Source of the DNA: Shimia sp.
GTDB lineage: Bacteria; Pseudomonadota; Alphaproteobacteria; Rhodobacterales; Rhodobacteraceae
NCBI GenBank assembly: GCA_024224295.1
Contig: JAAENN010000140.1
Coordinates: forward strand, 1 to 64,000
Direction of reading: 5' to 3'
DNA length: 64,000 nt
Shown: positions 18,979 through 28,092 of the stretch, in pieces
Numbering within the stretch: position 1 is the first letter of the stretch
Layout of the letters: the number at the start of each line of letters is the position of its first letter
Translations under genes and position numbers: made by a program
The notes under the pieces: generated by a model
The model's input: the letters and a program-made list of their open reading frames with translations, nothing else
Databases searched by the model: none
Told to the model about the DNA's origin: nothing

Positions 18979-20555
18979 GCGTTTTGGAGGTCAAAGGCCT
19001 ACGCGTGGCATTCCGGCAGGACGGGGAGCGGGTTGAAGCCGTGAAAGGCGTGTCCTTCACTGTGGATCGCGGTGAGACCGTGGCGCTGGTGGGTGAGTCC
19101 GGATCCGGAAAGTCGGTCACGGCTTTGTCTACCGTGTCTTTATTGCCGGAGAGCGCAGAGGTTGCGGGCTCGGTGACCTATGACGGTCAGGAGATGGTTG
19201 GCGCCTCGGGTAAGCTGCTTCGTAAGGTGCGCGGCAATGACATCAGCTTTATTTTTCAGGAGCCGATGACCTCGTTAAACCCGTTGCACACCATCGATAA
19301 GCAACTGGCCGAAAGCTTGGCGTTGCACCAAGGGGTGACCGGCGACAAAGCGCGTGCGCGGGTTTTGGAGCTTTTGGAAAAGGTGGGATTGCGTGACGCG
19401 GAGCAACGGCTGAGCTCCTATCCGCACCAGTTGTCTGGCGGACAGCGGCAGCGTGTGATGATCGCAATGGCGTTGGCCAACAAGCCGGATATTCTGATTG
19501 CGGACGAACCGACCACAGCGCTTGACGTGACCATTCAGGCGCAGATTTTAGAGCTTTTGGCGGAGCTGAAGGCCAGCGAAGGTATGGGTTTGTTGTTTAT
19601 CACCCATGATCTGGGTGTGGTGCGGCGGATTGCCGACAAGGTCTGTGTCATGAAGGATGGCGAGATCGTCGAGGCCGGACCAGTGTCCGAGATTTTCGAC
19701 AATCCGCAGCATCCTTATACCCAGCTTTTGTTGAGTGCGCGGGCGACTGGTATTCCGGACCCCGTTGAGAGTGCGGCCGAAGAAATGGTGTCTGCTGAGA
19801 ACCTGCGGGTGTGGTTCCCGATCCAGCAAGGGTTGCTTAAGCGCACGGTTGGCCATGTCAAAGCGGTGAATGACTCTAACCTATCCGTGCGGGCTGGTGA
19901 GACGCTGGGTATCGTGGGCGAGAGTGGCTCTGGCAAAACAACGCTGGCGCTGGCGATTATGCGATTAATCAGCAGTGACGGCAAAATCACTTTCGATGGG
20001 CATGATGTGCGTAAGTGGAGCACGAAAGAGCTACGCGCGCTGCGCAAAGACATGCAGATTGTGTTTCAGGACCCGTTTGGGAGCTTGAGCCCCCGCATGA
20101 CTTGTGAGCAGATTATCTCTGAAGGGCTTGGCGTGCACGGCAACCCTGATGGGCGTGACACGCGCACATTGGTTGGCGAAGTTATGATTGAGGTTGGCCT
20201 CGATCCGGCAGCCATGGACCGCTATCCGCATGAGTTTTCCGGTGGACAACGTCAGCGGATTGCGATTGCGCGCGCGATGATTTTGCGTCCCAAGCTGGTG
20301 GTACTGGATGAACCAACGTCCGCATTGGATATGACGGTGCAGGTACAGATTGTGGAGCTGCTGCGGAATTTGCAGAAGAAATACGGGCTGGCCTATCTGT
20401 TCATCAGCCACGACCTGCATGTGGTGCGGGCAATGAGCCATAAGATCATGGTGATGAAAGCAGGGGATGTGGTGGAGCATGGCGACTCCGAAGCGCTGTT
20501 TGACAGTCCACAGACCGATTACACCCGCGAATTGCTGGCGGCGGCCCCAGGGTGA
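18975..20555 (+). CDS. yejF: Peptide ABC transporter ATP-binding protein, two fused NBDs (YejF)
   Basis: The 526-residue protein carries two complete nucleotide-binding domains in one chain. The first has Walker A GESGSGKS, the signature LSGGQRQR and Walker [12 protein letters not shown]; the second has [23 protein letters not shown] and [11 protein letters not shown]. Fusion of both ATPases is the hallmark of YejF. Its stop overlaps the GTG start of a GNAT acetyltransferase gene. Confidence 0.96.
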   Translation: MSVLEVKGLRVAFRQDGERVEAVKGVSFTVDRGETVALVGESGSGKSVTALSTVSLLPESAEVAGSVTYDGQEMVGASGKLLRKVRGNDISFIFQEPMTSLNPLHTIDKQLAESLALHQGVTGDKARARVLELLEKVGLRDAEQRLSSYPHQLSGGQRQRVMIAMALANKPDILIADEPTTALDVTIQAQILELLAELKASEGMGLLFITHDLGVVRRIADKVCVMKDGEIVEAGPVSEIFDNPQHPYTQLLLSARATGIPDPVESAAEEMVSAENLRVWFPIQQGLLKRTVGHVKAVNDSNLSVRAGETLGIVGESGSGKTTLALAIMRLISSDGKITFDGHDVRKWSTKELRALRKDMQIVFQDPFGSLSPRMTCEQIISEGLGVHGNPDGRDTRTLVGEVMIEVGLDPAAMDRYPHEFSGGQRQRIAIARAMILRPKLVVLDEPTSALDMTVQVQIVELLRNLQKKYGLAYLFISHDLHVVRAMSHKIMVMKAGDVVEHGDSEALFDSPQTDYTRELLAAAPG

Positions 20556-20995
20556 CCAGTCTTCGTTTCGATGCTGCCAAGCCGACCGATGCAAAGCGGT
20601 TGGCGACGCTTCGGGTGAAAGCGATGCAGCCCAGTTTGGAAGCAGTAGGAAGGTTCAATCAGGAACGGGCGCGACGGCGGTTTTTGGACACGTTTGTGCC
20701 GGATGACACCACGATGGTATTTTCGGGCAAACAGTTGCTTGGGTTCTTTGCAGTACAGGATAAGGGCGATCACCTTTATCTTGATCACCTGTATATCGCG
20801 CCGGATCAGCAAGGTGGGGGTATCGGCAGCTTGATCCTGCAATGGGTGCTTCGAGATGCGGCAGAGCGGAATCTGCCGGTGCGGCTAATGGCGTTAAAAG
20901 ACAGCCCGTCCAACGCATTTTATCGCCAGCACGGCTTTGAAATGACCGGTCAAGAAGAATTCGACACGTTGTATCAGTGGGTGCCACCAAAATAG
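20552..20995 (+). CDS. GNAT family N-acetyltransferase coupled to yejABEF
   Basis: The 147-residue protein has the GNAT core: the acetyl-CoA-binding segment DHLYIAPDQQGGGIGSLIL (motif A, with the Gly-rich turn) and the C-terminal strand NAFYRQHGFEMTG. It begins with GTG at 20552 inside the yejF stop (GTGA overlap), so it is translated as the fifth gene of the transporter operon. The substrate is unknown. Because acetyltransferases inactivate microcin C-type peptide antibiotics that enter through Yej, modification of an imported peptide is an attractive inference. Confidence 0.85.
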   Translation: MTSLRFDAAKPTDAKRLATLRVKAMQPSLEAVGRFNQERARRRFLDTFVPDDTTMVFSGKQLLGFFAVQDKGDHLYLDHLYIAPDQQGGGIGSLILQWVLRDAAERNLPVRLMALKDSPSNAFYRQHGFEMTGQEEFDTLYQWVPPK

Positions 20996-21018
20996 GCCGA
21001 TCCGGGGGACCGGCCTTC
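20994..21018 (+). terminator. Possible terminator after the yej-GNAT operon
   Basis: AGGCCGATCC (20994-21003) pairs with GGACCGGCCT (21007-21016) with one mismatch and a GGG loop, starting inside the GNAT stop codon. Only a short, broken T-tract follows, so efficiency is uncertain. Confidence 0.5.
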
Positions 21019-21031
21019 TTGAGTGCATTTT

Positions 21032-21049
21032 CGATCTGAAATCAGATCG
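21032..21049. repeat. Perfect 18-base palindrome at the hemN 3' end
   Basis: CGATCTGA (21032-21039), AA, TCAGATCG (21042-21049). It includes the hemN stop codon. No T-run follows on either strand, so it does not look like a terminator; a DNA-binding site or mRNA-stabilising hairpin is possible. Confidence 0.5.
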
Positions 21050-22409
21050 CGGCGCTGTGCTGTGCCTTACTCATGTCATAAGCGTCAAAGGCCCGCGCGA
21101 TCATACGGGTCAGCGGGCGAGCAGGCTCTGGGATGACCAAGGCGTTGCTTTCAAGCGCCAAGACGTCCGGGAATTGCGCCATGACCTTGGAGAACATCTC
21201 GTTCAACGCGGCGCGCGAGATGTCAAAGCGGTCGACAATTTCTTCAGCGTCGATACGGAAGTCGCACATGAGGGCTTCGATCAGGCGGCCGCGCAGGCGG
21301 TCCTCATCGGTGAAAGTGTGCCCGCGGGAGGTGGAAAACTTTCCGTCTCGAATGGCGCTGGTGTGGGCCGAAGTGGCCGGTGCGTTTTGCGCGTAGCCTT
21401 GTGGGAAGCGCGCAATGGATGACGCGCCAACGGCCAGAAGCACATCGGCCGTGTCGTCGGTGTAGCCCTGAAAGTTGCGGCGCAGGGTGCCATCGCGTTG
21501 GGCGACAGAAAGGCCATCGGTTTTGGTGGCGAAGTGGTCGATGCCAATCTCGTCGTAGTCGTCCCAGAGGAAGAGTTTGCGAGCGGTTTCAAACAGTGCG
21601 AGGCGTTCCTGTGGCGTTGGCAGCGCATTTGAGGGGATCATCTGTTGCCGCTTGGCCATCCAGGGCACGTGGGCATACCCATAAAGCGCTACGCGATCTG
21701 GTGAGAGCGACAGAAGTTTTTGCACACTTTTGGTGATGCGGGACTGTGTTTGATGCGGTAGGCCAAACAGGATGTCAGCATTCACACTTTTTACGCCATG
21801 GGCCCGGATCATCTCTACGGCATCACGGGTGATATCATAGCTTTGGATGCGGCCAATAGTCTTTTGGATTTCGTAGTCGAAATCCTGAACGCCAATGGAC
21901 GCGCGGTTCATGCCTGCTTTGGCCAGCGCCTCAAGTCGGGTGTGGTCGATTTCGTTTGGGTCGATCTCAACAGAGAATTCTCCGTCTTCTGCCATGGGCG
22001 CAACGTCGAATATCGCGCCTGCAAGGTCCTCCATCATGGACCCATCCAGCAGAGTTGGCGTGCCGCCGCCCCAGTGCAGGCGGGATAAAGTGACGCCTTC
22101 CGGCAGGGAGGCCTTCAGTATTTGGAGCTCAGCTTTCAGTGTTTCAACATAAGTCGCAACCGGGGAAAGCGTGGACGTGCCTTGTGTGCGGCAGGCGCAG
22201 AACCAGCAAAGCCGGCGACAAAACGGCACATGCACGTATAGAGACACTTGCGAACCAGTCGGAATCGCTTCAATCCATGCCTTGTAAGTGTCTGGCGCCA
22301 CGTCATTGTTAAAGTGAGGAGCTGTCGGATAGCTTGTGTAACGCGGAACCTTCGCGTCGAACAATCCGAGTTTGGCCAATTGTTTTTCCTGTTCCATGAG
22401 CGTACTCAT
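21042..22409 (-). CDS. hemN: Oxygen-independent coproporphyrinogen III oxidase
   Basis: HemN is the radical-SAM enzyme that makes protoporphyrinogen without oxygen. The 455-residue protein has the CX3CX2CXC iron-sulfur motif at Cys64/68/71/73 (HVPFCRRLCWFCACRT) and GGGTPTLL, ending in the HemN C-terminal domain. It complements the oxygen-dependent HemF at 38184. No Shine-Dalgarno sequence precedes ATG 22409 or the in-frame ATG 22397. An FnrL box at 22433-22446 lies just upstream, shared with the divergent fnrL. Confidence 0.97.
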   Translation of the reverse strand: MSTLMEQEKQLAKLGLFDAKVPRYTSYPTAPHFNNDVAPDTYKAWIEAIPTGSQVSLYVHVPFCRRLCWFCACRTQGTSTLSPVATYVETLKAELQILKASLPEGVTLSRLHWGGGTPTLLDGSMMEDLAGAIFDVAPMAEDGEFSVEIDPNEIDHTRLEALAKAGMNRASIGVQDFDYEIQKTIGRIQSYDITRDAVEMIRAHGVKSVNADILFGLPHQTQSRITKSVQKLLSLSPDRVALYGYAHVPWMAKRQQMIPSNALPTPQERLALFETARKLFLWDDYDEIGIDHFATKTDGLSVAQRDGTLRRNFQGYTDDTADVLLAVGASSIARFPQGYAQNAPATSAHTSAIRDGKFSTSRGHTFTDEDRLRGRLIEALMCDFRIDAEEIVDRFDISRAALNEMFSKVMAQFPDVLALESNALVIPEPARPLTRMIARAFDAYDMSKAQHSAAI

Positions 22410-22432
22410 ATAGGTGTAGGAAAGGCAGACCT

Positions 22433-22446
22433 TTGACCCAGATCAA
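22433..22446. promoter_or_regulatory. FnrL (FNR) box between hemN and fnrL
   Basis: TTGACCCAGATCAA matches TTGA-N6-TCAA, the Rhodobacter FnrL consensus. It is centred about 30 bases from the hemN ATG and 27 bases from the fnrL ATG. For hemN a TATATG hexamer at 22412-22407 would put a class II start near 22400; for fnrL the position better fits autorepression. Confidence 0.85.
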
Positions 22447-22466
22447 GTCTAGGCACGGACAACGAT

Positions 22467-23207
22467 ATGAACAAACCAATTGAACTTTCGATTGGCTGCG
22501 AGAATTGCCAGATTAAACATCGCGCTGTGTGTGCGCGATGTGATGAGGACGAATTCGCGACACTTGAGAAAATCAAATATTATCGCAGTTTTGAGGCAGG
22601 CCAGACAGTGATTTGGTCCGGCGATCGGATGGAATTTGTTGGCTCTGTGGTGTCTGGTATCGCGTCTCTCACGCAAACGATGGAAGATGGCCGTACCCAG
22701 ATGGTGGGACTTTTGTTGCCGAGTGACTTTGTTGGTCGCCCAGGGCGCGAGGCGGCAACTTATGATGTCATTGCGACCACGGATCTCGTGATGTGTTGCT
22801 TTCGTCGCAAGCCCTTTGAAAAAATGATGTTGGAAACACCTCATGTCGCCCAGCGTCTGCTCGAGATGACGTTGGACGAACTTGATGCTGCGCGGGAGTG
22901 GATGCTGGTGCTGGGACGAAAGACAGCGCGTGAGAAGATTGCCAGCTTGCTGTCCATTATTGGACGACGCGATGCGTCTTTGAAGCTGGAAGGCATGGCT
23001 GGAAAGATTGTGTTTGATCTGCCGCTGACCCGTGAGGCCATGGCAGATTATCTTGGGCTTACTTTAGAAACTGTGAGCCGCCAGATGTCCGCGTTGAAGC
23101 GTGATGGCGTGATTCAGTTGGAAGGCAAACGCCATGTGACCGTGCCAAGTTTTGAGCGCTTGCTTGATGAGGCCGGCGACGATGCTGATGGCGGATTGAT
23201 GGCGTAA
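22467..23207 (+). CDS. fnrL: Oxygen-sensing Crp/Fnr regulator FnrL
   Basis: FnrL is the anaerobic activator of respiratory and haem genes. The 246-residue protein has N-terminal cysteines 11, 14, 22 and 25 plus Cys110/Cys111, enough to hold the oxygen-labile 4Fe-4S cluster. It has a cyclic-nucleotide-type beta barrel, a dimer helix, and a C-terminal HTH (LTREAMADYLGLTLETVSRQM) with the E-x-x-S-R recognition pattern that reads TTGA-N6-TCAA. Four such boxes lie nearby. The gene is divergent from hemN and convergent with the stress protein gene. Confidence 0.96.
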   Translation: MNKPIELSIGCENCQIKHRAVCARCDEDEFATLEKIKYYRSFEAGQTVIWSGDRMEFVGSVVSGIASLTQTMEDGRTQMVGLLLPSDFVGRPGREAATYDVIATTDLVMCCFRRKPFEKMMLETPHVAQRLLEMTLDELDAAREWMLVLGRKTAREKIASLLSIIGRRDASLKLEGMAGKIVFDLPLTREAMADYLGLTLETVSRQMSALKRDGVIQLEGKRHVTVPSFERLLDEAGDDADGGLMA

Positions 23208-23229
23208 CCTTTCAGCGATGCTGGAAAGA

Positions 23230-23258
23230 GAAAAAGGCGGGGTGCTCCCCGCCTCTAT
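23230..23258. terminator. Terminator shared by fnrL and the universal stress gene
   Basis: AGGCGGGG (23235-23242) pairs with CCCCGCCT (23247-23254) around a 4-base loop between two convergent genes. On the minus strand the stem is followed by TTTTTCTCTTT, so it serves the stress protein best; on the plus strand the T-tract is poor. Confidence 0.75.
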
Positions 23259-23312
23259 TGCCAAATGGTAGGTGTCCCACAACGCACCATTTAACTTCGA
23301 TCTAGCCCCGAT

Positions 23313-24158
23313 CTAATGGGCTAAGAACACCGGAACGTTGGATTGTTCCAACATGTTACGAGTCGCTCCGCCTAAGATCGCTTCACGGAAACGGGAGTGT
23401 CCGTAAGCCCCCATGACGATCATGTCTGTTTCTGTGTCCGTAGCGTGACGTAGCAGGACGTCTGACACACGAGGTTGGGTTTTGGACAGCACGTCGACCT
23501 CTACGCGAACACCATGACGCGACAAGAACTGCGACAGTAGTCCGCCGGGATCAGAGCGGTTGGGGCCGTGGGTTGGCGGGTCGATCACTACCACATGCAC
23601 CAGTTCAGCTTCTTTCAGGAAGGGCAAGGCAGCGCGGGTCGCGACCAGCGCTTCTGCGCTTTCATTCCAACCGATCGAGATCGTTTTGGGGACGGTGAAA
23701 GGTGTCGCGGTTTCCGGCACCATTAAAACGGGCGCCTGGCCTTCAAACAGAGCGGCCTCCAAAGTGGGTTCCAGTTCCGTGCCTTGATTCTTTCCGTAGG
23801 GCTTTGGCAGTATCACAAGGTCGGCAAAGCGAGCCCGTGCGGCGACATGTCGCCCGAGATCTGCGATCTGGGTAACGCCGGTATCACAGGCCCAACGGAT
23901 GTCGGTTTTTCCAAGAGCTGTTTCTGCGGCCGCTTTCACTGCATCCGCTTCTTCATGGGCGCGTTTGAGCATTTCCTGCATCAATAGTGCGTCAGCTCCC
24001 GCATAGAAGTAGCCCGTTTGCGAACGATCAACGCCGAGAGCAAGTACATCAAGGTGGGCGTCCTGTGCTTTTGCTAGGGCGATTCCTTGTGCCAGTGGCG
24101 CCTCAGTGAAGTCAGAATCCGTCAGAACGCACATCAAAGATTTGTAGTTCATTGTCAC
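23313..24158 (-). CDS. Universal stress protein, two tandem Usp domains
   Basis: The 281-residue cytoplasmic protein is a fusion of two UspA folds. The second domain ends with the ATP-binding signature MGAYGHSRFREAILGG (G-2x-G-9x-G type). The first domain starts MCVLTDSDFTEAPL and has a degenerate nucleotide loop. The gene is divergent from ccoN and shares an FnrL box at 24267-24280, so induction at low oxygen is likely. Such Usp genes next to cbb3 oxidase are common in this bacterial group. Confidence 0.9.
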   Translation of the reverse strand: MTMNYKSLMCVLTDSDFTEAPLAQGIALAKAQDAHLDVLALGVDRSQTGYFYAGADALLMQEMLKRAHEEADAVKAAAETALGKTDIRWACDTGVTQIADLGRHVAARARFADLVILPKPYGKNQGTELEPTLEAALFEGQAPVLMVPETATPFTVPKTISIGWNESAEALVATRAALPFLKEAELVHVVVIDPPTHGPNRSDPGGLLSQFLSRHGVRVEVDVLSKTQPRVSDVLLRHATDTETDMIVMGAYGHSRFREAILGGATRNMLEQSNVPVFLAH

Positions 24159-24266
24159 TAACCCGTGTTATGAAAAATATTTATTTTTGATACGACTTAT
24201 CCACGCTGGTGCAGACAAAGCCGTTATTCTTGAAACAGATACAAACTGAGATCGTAGGTCCATTCT

Positions 24267-24280
24267 TTGACTCAGATCAA
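24267..24280. promoter_or_regulatory. FnrL box upstream of ccoNOQP
   Basis: TTGACTCAGATCAA (TTGA-N6-TCAA) is centred about 100 bases before the ccoN ATG and about 115 bases before the divergent stress gene ATG. It should drive the cbb3 oxidase operon under low oxygen. Confidence 0.88.
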
Positions 24281-24373
24281 TGCGGGACCTTCTCTGCACT
24301 TGCAAAACACGGGTGGTCAAATCCGCCCTAAGTCCGAAGAGGAAGCGGACAGGGCAAGACGAAGGGACGCGAA

Positions 24374-25975
24374 ATGGTAAATTACTTCAAGCTGATCGCG
24401 CTAGGCCTTATCACGTTTTTTGCGTTGATAGCGGCCAACTATGCGCGTGATTTAGCTTATATGGTACACGCCCTGCTCATCGCGGGTGTGTCCTTTGGGC
24501 TGTTTATTTGGGTTCTGCGTGGCATGGGCACCGTGACGGTGCATGCGCAGGATGAATACATGGATGACGTGATCCGCTACGGCGTGGTCGCAACCGCTTT
24601 TTGGGGGGTTGTTGGGTTTCTAGCAGGCGTTTTTATCGCGTTCCAGCTGGCTTTCCCGGTACTCAACTTTGAATGGGCACAGGGCTACACCAACTTTGGT
24701 CGTTTACGCCCGCTGCACACTTCGGCGGTGATTTTTGCGTTTGGCGGCAACGCACTGATCGCGACATCCTTCTACGTTGTGCAGCGCACCAGCGCGGCGC
24801 GGCTTTGGGGAGGCAATCTTGGTTGGTTCGTCTTCTGGGGATACCAACTTTTTATCGTTCTGGCAGCGACAGGCTACCTTCTGGGCGGTACGCAGTCCAA
24901 AGAATACGCTGAGCCTGAATGGTATGTTGACCTTTGGCTGACCGTTGTTTGGGTGGCCTACTTGGCAGTGTTTCTCGGAACCGTGATCAAGCGCAAAGAG
25001 CCGCACATCTATGTGGCCAACTGGTTCTTCCTAGCGTTTATCGTTACCGTGGCGATGCTGCACGTGGTCAACAACCTGACCATTCCTGTGTCCATCTTCG
25101 GTTCCAAGTCGGTGATTGTCTGGGCCGGTGTACAAGATGCGATGGTGCAGTGGTGGTACGGCCACAACGCTGTGGGCTTCTTTCTGACCGCGGGCTTCCT
25201 GGGCATGATGTACTACTTCATCCCGAAGCAGGCCGAACGTCCTGTTTTCTCCTACAAGCTCTCAATCATTCACTTCTGGGCGCTGATCTTCCTGTATATC
25301 TGGGCTGGTCCGCACCACCTGCACTACACCGCGCTGCCTGACTGGGCCTCGACCCTTGGCATGGTGTTCTCCGTGGTGCTGTGGATGCCGTCTTGGGGTG
25401 GCATGATCAACGGCCTGATGACTCTGTCTGGTGCTTGGGACAAGCTGCGCACCGATCCTGTGATCCGAATGATGGTGATCTCAGTAGGTTTCTACGGCAT
25501 GTCGACCTTCGAAGGTCCAATGATGTCGATCCGTGCTGTGAACTCGTTGTCGCACTACACCGACTGGACCATTGGTCACGTGCACTCCGGTGCACTGGGT
25601 TGGAATGGCATGATCACCTTTGGCTGTCTCTACTTCCTGGTGCCTGTGCTGTGGAAACGTGAGCGTCTCTACTCTCTGCAGCTCGTGAGCTGGCATTTCT
25701 GGCTCGCCACCATCGGCATCGTGCTCTACGCGGCGTCCATGTGGGTGACCGGTATCATGGAAGGCCTGATGTGGCGTGAAGTGGATGCCAATGGCTTCCT
25801 AGTGAACTCCTTTGCTGACACTGTGGCTGCGAAGAAACCAATGAACATCGTGCGTGGTCTGGGCGGGGTTATGTTCCTCACTGGTTCCATCATCATGTGC
25901 TACAACCTGTGGATGACTTTACGTAAGGCACCGGCTAAAGAAGCCAGCCTGTCCGTCGCAGTCCCGGCTGAATAA
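24374..25975 (+). CDS. ccoN: cbb3-type cytochrome c oxidase subunit I
   Basis: CcoN is the catalytic subunit of the high-affinity cbb3 oxidase, holding haem b, haem b3 and CuB. The 533-residue polytopic membrane protein shows family features such as [53 protein letters not shown] and [17 protein letters not shown], which provide the haem and copper histidines. The RBS AAGGG is seven bases before the ATG. It is the first gene of ccoNOQP. Confidence 0.98.
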   Translation: MVNYFKLIALGLITFFALIAANYARDLAYMVHALLIAGVSFGLFIWVLRGMGTVTVHAQDEYMDDVIRYGVVATAFWGVVGFLAGVFIAFQLAFPVLNFEWAQGYTNFGRLRPLHTSAVIFAFGGNALIATSFYVVQRTSAARLWGGNLGWFVFWGYQLFIVLAATGYLLGGTQSKEYAEPEWYVDLWLTVVWVAYLAVFLGTVIKRKEPHIYVANWFFLAFIVTVAMLHVVNNLTIPVSIFGSKSVIVWAGVQDAMVQWWYGHNAVGFFLTAGFLGMMYYFIPKQAERPVFSYKLSIIHFWALIFLYIWAGPHHLHYTALPDWASTLGMVFSVVLWMPSWGGMINGLMTLSGAWDKLRTDPVIRMMVISVGFYGMSTFEGPMMSIRAVNSLSHYTDWTIGHVHSGALGWNGMITFGCLYFLVPVLWKRERLYSLQLVSWHFWLATIGIVLYAASMWVTGIMEGLMWREVDANGFLVNSFADTVAAKKPMNIVRGLGGVMFLTGSIIMCYNLWMTLRKAPAKEASLSVAVPAE

Positions 25976-25990
25976 GGAGGGCCGGCAGCT

Positions 25991-26722
25991 ATGGCTATTC
26001 TCGATAAACATAAGATCCTCGAGACCAACGCGACCCTCTTGCTTGTTTGCAGCTTCTTGGTCGTCACCATCGGTGGCATTGTGCAGATTGCGCCGTTGTT
26101 CTGGCTGGAAAACACGATTGAGGACGTGGAGGGCATGCGTCCTTACACTCCTCTGGAACTAGCTGGTCGCGAGATCTACGTGCGTGAAGGGTGCTACGTG
26201 TGTCACAGCCAGATGATCCGGCCGATGCGCGATGAAGTGGAACGCTACGGGCATTACTCGCTGGCAGCGGAGTCCAAGTATGACCACCCACACCAATGGG
26301 GGTCCAAACGGACAGGTCCCGATTTGGCGCGTGTAGGCGGCCGGTATTCGGATGATTGGCATCTGGACCATATGCGCAGTCCACAAAGCGTGGTGCCGGA
26401 ATCGATCATGCCGAAGTATGGCTTCCTTGAGAAGAAGAGGATCGATGGCAAATATATCGGTGACCTAATGAAAGCAAATGCGTTCGTTGGGGTGCCTTAC
26501 ACCGAGGACATGCTGGAAAATGCTCAATCTGACTTCATGGCGCAAGCCGATCCAGATAGCGACTACGACAGCCTTCTTGAGCGGTACGGCGAAGATGGCG
26601 TGAATGTGCGCAACTTCGACGGTCAAGCTGGTGTGTCCGAAATGGATGCGGTGATCGCTTATCTTCAAATGTTGGGTACGTTGGTTGATTTTTCGACCTT
26701 CACGCCGGACGCATCGCGGTAA
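25991..26722 (+). CDS. ccoO: cbb3-type cytochrome c oxidase subunit II, monohaem
   Basis: The 243-residue protein has an N-terminal membrane anchor (residues about 15-38) and one haem c site CYVCH (Cys68, Cys71, His72), with Met ligand candidates in [10 protein letters not shown]. It passes electrons from CcoP to CcoN. A strong AAGGAGG lies ten bases upstream of the ATG. The length is typical for Rhodobacteraceae. Confidence 0.97.
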   Translation: MAILDKHKILETNATLLLVCSFLVVTIGGIVQIAPLFWLENTIEDVEGMRPYTPLELAGREIYVREGCYVCHSQMIRPMRDEVERYGHYSLAAESKYDHPHQWGSKRTGPDLARVGGRYSDDWHLDHMRSPQSVVPESIMPKYGFLEKKRIDGKYIGDLMKANAFVGVPYTEDMLENAQSDFMAQADPDSDYDSLLERYGEDGVNVRNFDGQAGVSEMDAVIAYLQMLGTLVDFSTFTPDASR

Positions 26723-26734
26723 GGAGGGAGCCAC

Positions 26735-26920
26735 ATGGAAACCTATTCCTTCCTGCGAGAATTTGCGGACAGCTGGATGCTTCTGTTCCTGTTCTTGTTC
26801 TTCCTAGCAATTGTGTTTTGGGTGTTCCGCCCTGGCGCAAGCAAGGAATACAAAGACACGGCCAGCATTCCCTTCCGTCATGAAGATAAACCCGCCACGA
26901 CTGAGGAGGCGCGGACATGA
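26735..26920 (+). CDS. ccoQ: cbb3-type cytochrome c oxidase small subunit CcoQ
   Basis: This 61-residue protein has a single membrane helix (about residues 13-32, [18 protein letters not shown]) and a polar tail. CcoQ stabilises the cbb3 complex. It is preceded by AAGGAGGGA and its stop overlaps the ccoP ATG by four bases. Confidence 0.93.
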   Translation: METYSFLREFADSWMLLFLFLFFLAIVFWVFRPGASKEYKDTASIPFRHEDKPATTEEART

Positions 26921-27783
26921 GCAAGCCATCGAAAAAGTTCGACAACGATCCAAACACCACAGGTCACGTGTGGGACGGGATCGAAGAGTTTGACAATCCT
27001 ATGCCGCGTTGGTGGCTGTGGGTGTTCTACGTCACGATCATCTGGGGCATTGGCTACACCATTGCCTATCCGGCCTGGCCTGGCATCAAGGGTGCAACCG
27101 CTGGTGTGCTTGGGTGGTCCACACGTGGTGACGTCGTTGCCGAAATCCAAGCGGCGGAAGACAAGCTTGCGCCGATCAATGCCAAGTTGGAAGCAGCTGA
27201 ACTGACACAGATCACCACGGACCCGGAATTGGGCCCTTATGCGGTATCTGCGGGTGACGCGGTTTTCAAAACCTGGTGTGCACAGTGTCACGGTTCCGGT
27301 GCGGCTGGTGCGGTTGGCTATCCCAACCTGCTGGACAACGACTGGCTCTGGGGCGGTGACATCGAGAACATCTACCTGACAGTTCGTCACGGGATCCGTA
27401 ACGAGGAAGATGACGACGCGCGTTATTCCGAAATGCCGGCTTTCGGGGATGATTACCTCGAAGACGCGCAGATCGATGCGGTGGTGAACTTTGTGATGTC
27501 GCTGTCTGGGGAGCCAAAAGACGCGTCGGTGGTCGTCGCCGGAGCTGAAGTCTTTGTTGACGAGTGTTCCTCCTGCCACATGGAAGACGGAACCGGTGAT
27601 CGTGATCAAGGTGCGCCAAACCTAGCAGACGCGATTTGGCTCTATGGTGGGGACTATGACTCTATCAAAGAGACAGTCACGTACAGCCGCTATGGGGTGA
27701 TGCCATCTTGGGGCAACCGTCTGACTGAAGCGCAGGTGCGTGCGGTATCCGCCTATGTGCACCAGCTGGGAGGCGGCGAGTAA
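26917..27783 (+). CDS. ccoP: cbb3-type cytochrome c oxidase subunit III, dihaem
   Basis: The 288-residue protein has a membrane anchor (about residues 32-52) and two haem c sites: CAQCH (Cys121, Cys124, His125) and CSSCH (Cys217, Cys220, His221). It receives electrons from soluble or membrane cytochromes c, such as the one encoded at 9135. The last gene of the ccoNOQP operon, it is followed by a terminator at 27800. Confidence 0.97.
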   Translation: MSKPSKKFDNDPNTTGHVWDGIEEFDNPMPRWWLWVFYVTIIWGIGYTIAYPAWPGIKGATAGVLGWSTRGDVVAEIQAAEDKLAPINAKLEAAELTQITTDPELGPYAVSAGDAVFKTWCAQCHGSGAAGAVGYPNLLDNDWLWGGDIENIYLTVRHGIRNEEDDDARYSEMPAFGDDYLEDAQIDAVVNFVMSLSGEPKDASVVVAGAEVFVDECSSCHMEDGTGDRDQGAPNLADAIWLYGGDYDSIKETVTYSRYGVMPSWGNRLTEAQVRAVSAYVHQLGGGE

Positions 27784-27799
27784 CACAGAGATGCTCTTA

Positions 27800-27838
27800 A
27801 AATGGGCCGTTCCAGGAAACTGGGGCGGTCATTTTTTA
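27800..27838 (+). terminator. Terminator of ccoNOQP
   Basis: A stem of 14 pairs with one bulge closes a GAAA tetraloop (around 27815-27818) and is followed by six T's. It lies 17 bases after the ccoP stop. Confidence 0.85.
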
Positions 27839-27869
27839 TGCGCAATTTTTTGGCGAAAACTTTGCCTAT

Positions 27870-27883
27870 TTGACCAAGATCAA
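27870..27883. promoter_or_regulatory. FnrL box between ccoP and the AraC-type gene
   Basis: TTGACCAAGATCAA is a full TTGA-N6-TCAA site located after the ccoNOQP terminator. It is centred about 216 bases before the AraC-type start codon, unusually far, so either a long leader or an unannotated transcript lies between them. Confidence 0.8.
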
Positions 27884-28092
27884 GTTTTTCAGTCGTGCCC
27901 CTTGCTAAAACATGTCCACGGGCAGCACGTCGCAACCGGAGCTGTCCATTGGGTGTCGATCTTTCCGTCCTGTTCGCGCGTTTCCTGGAAAGATTGGCAC
28001 CCACAATTTCACCATATTATATGTAAATTGCGCCATTTGGTTGGCGAATTGTGCCACTGCCACTATGTTTGTGCCGCTAGATGGAGGCGCAA

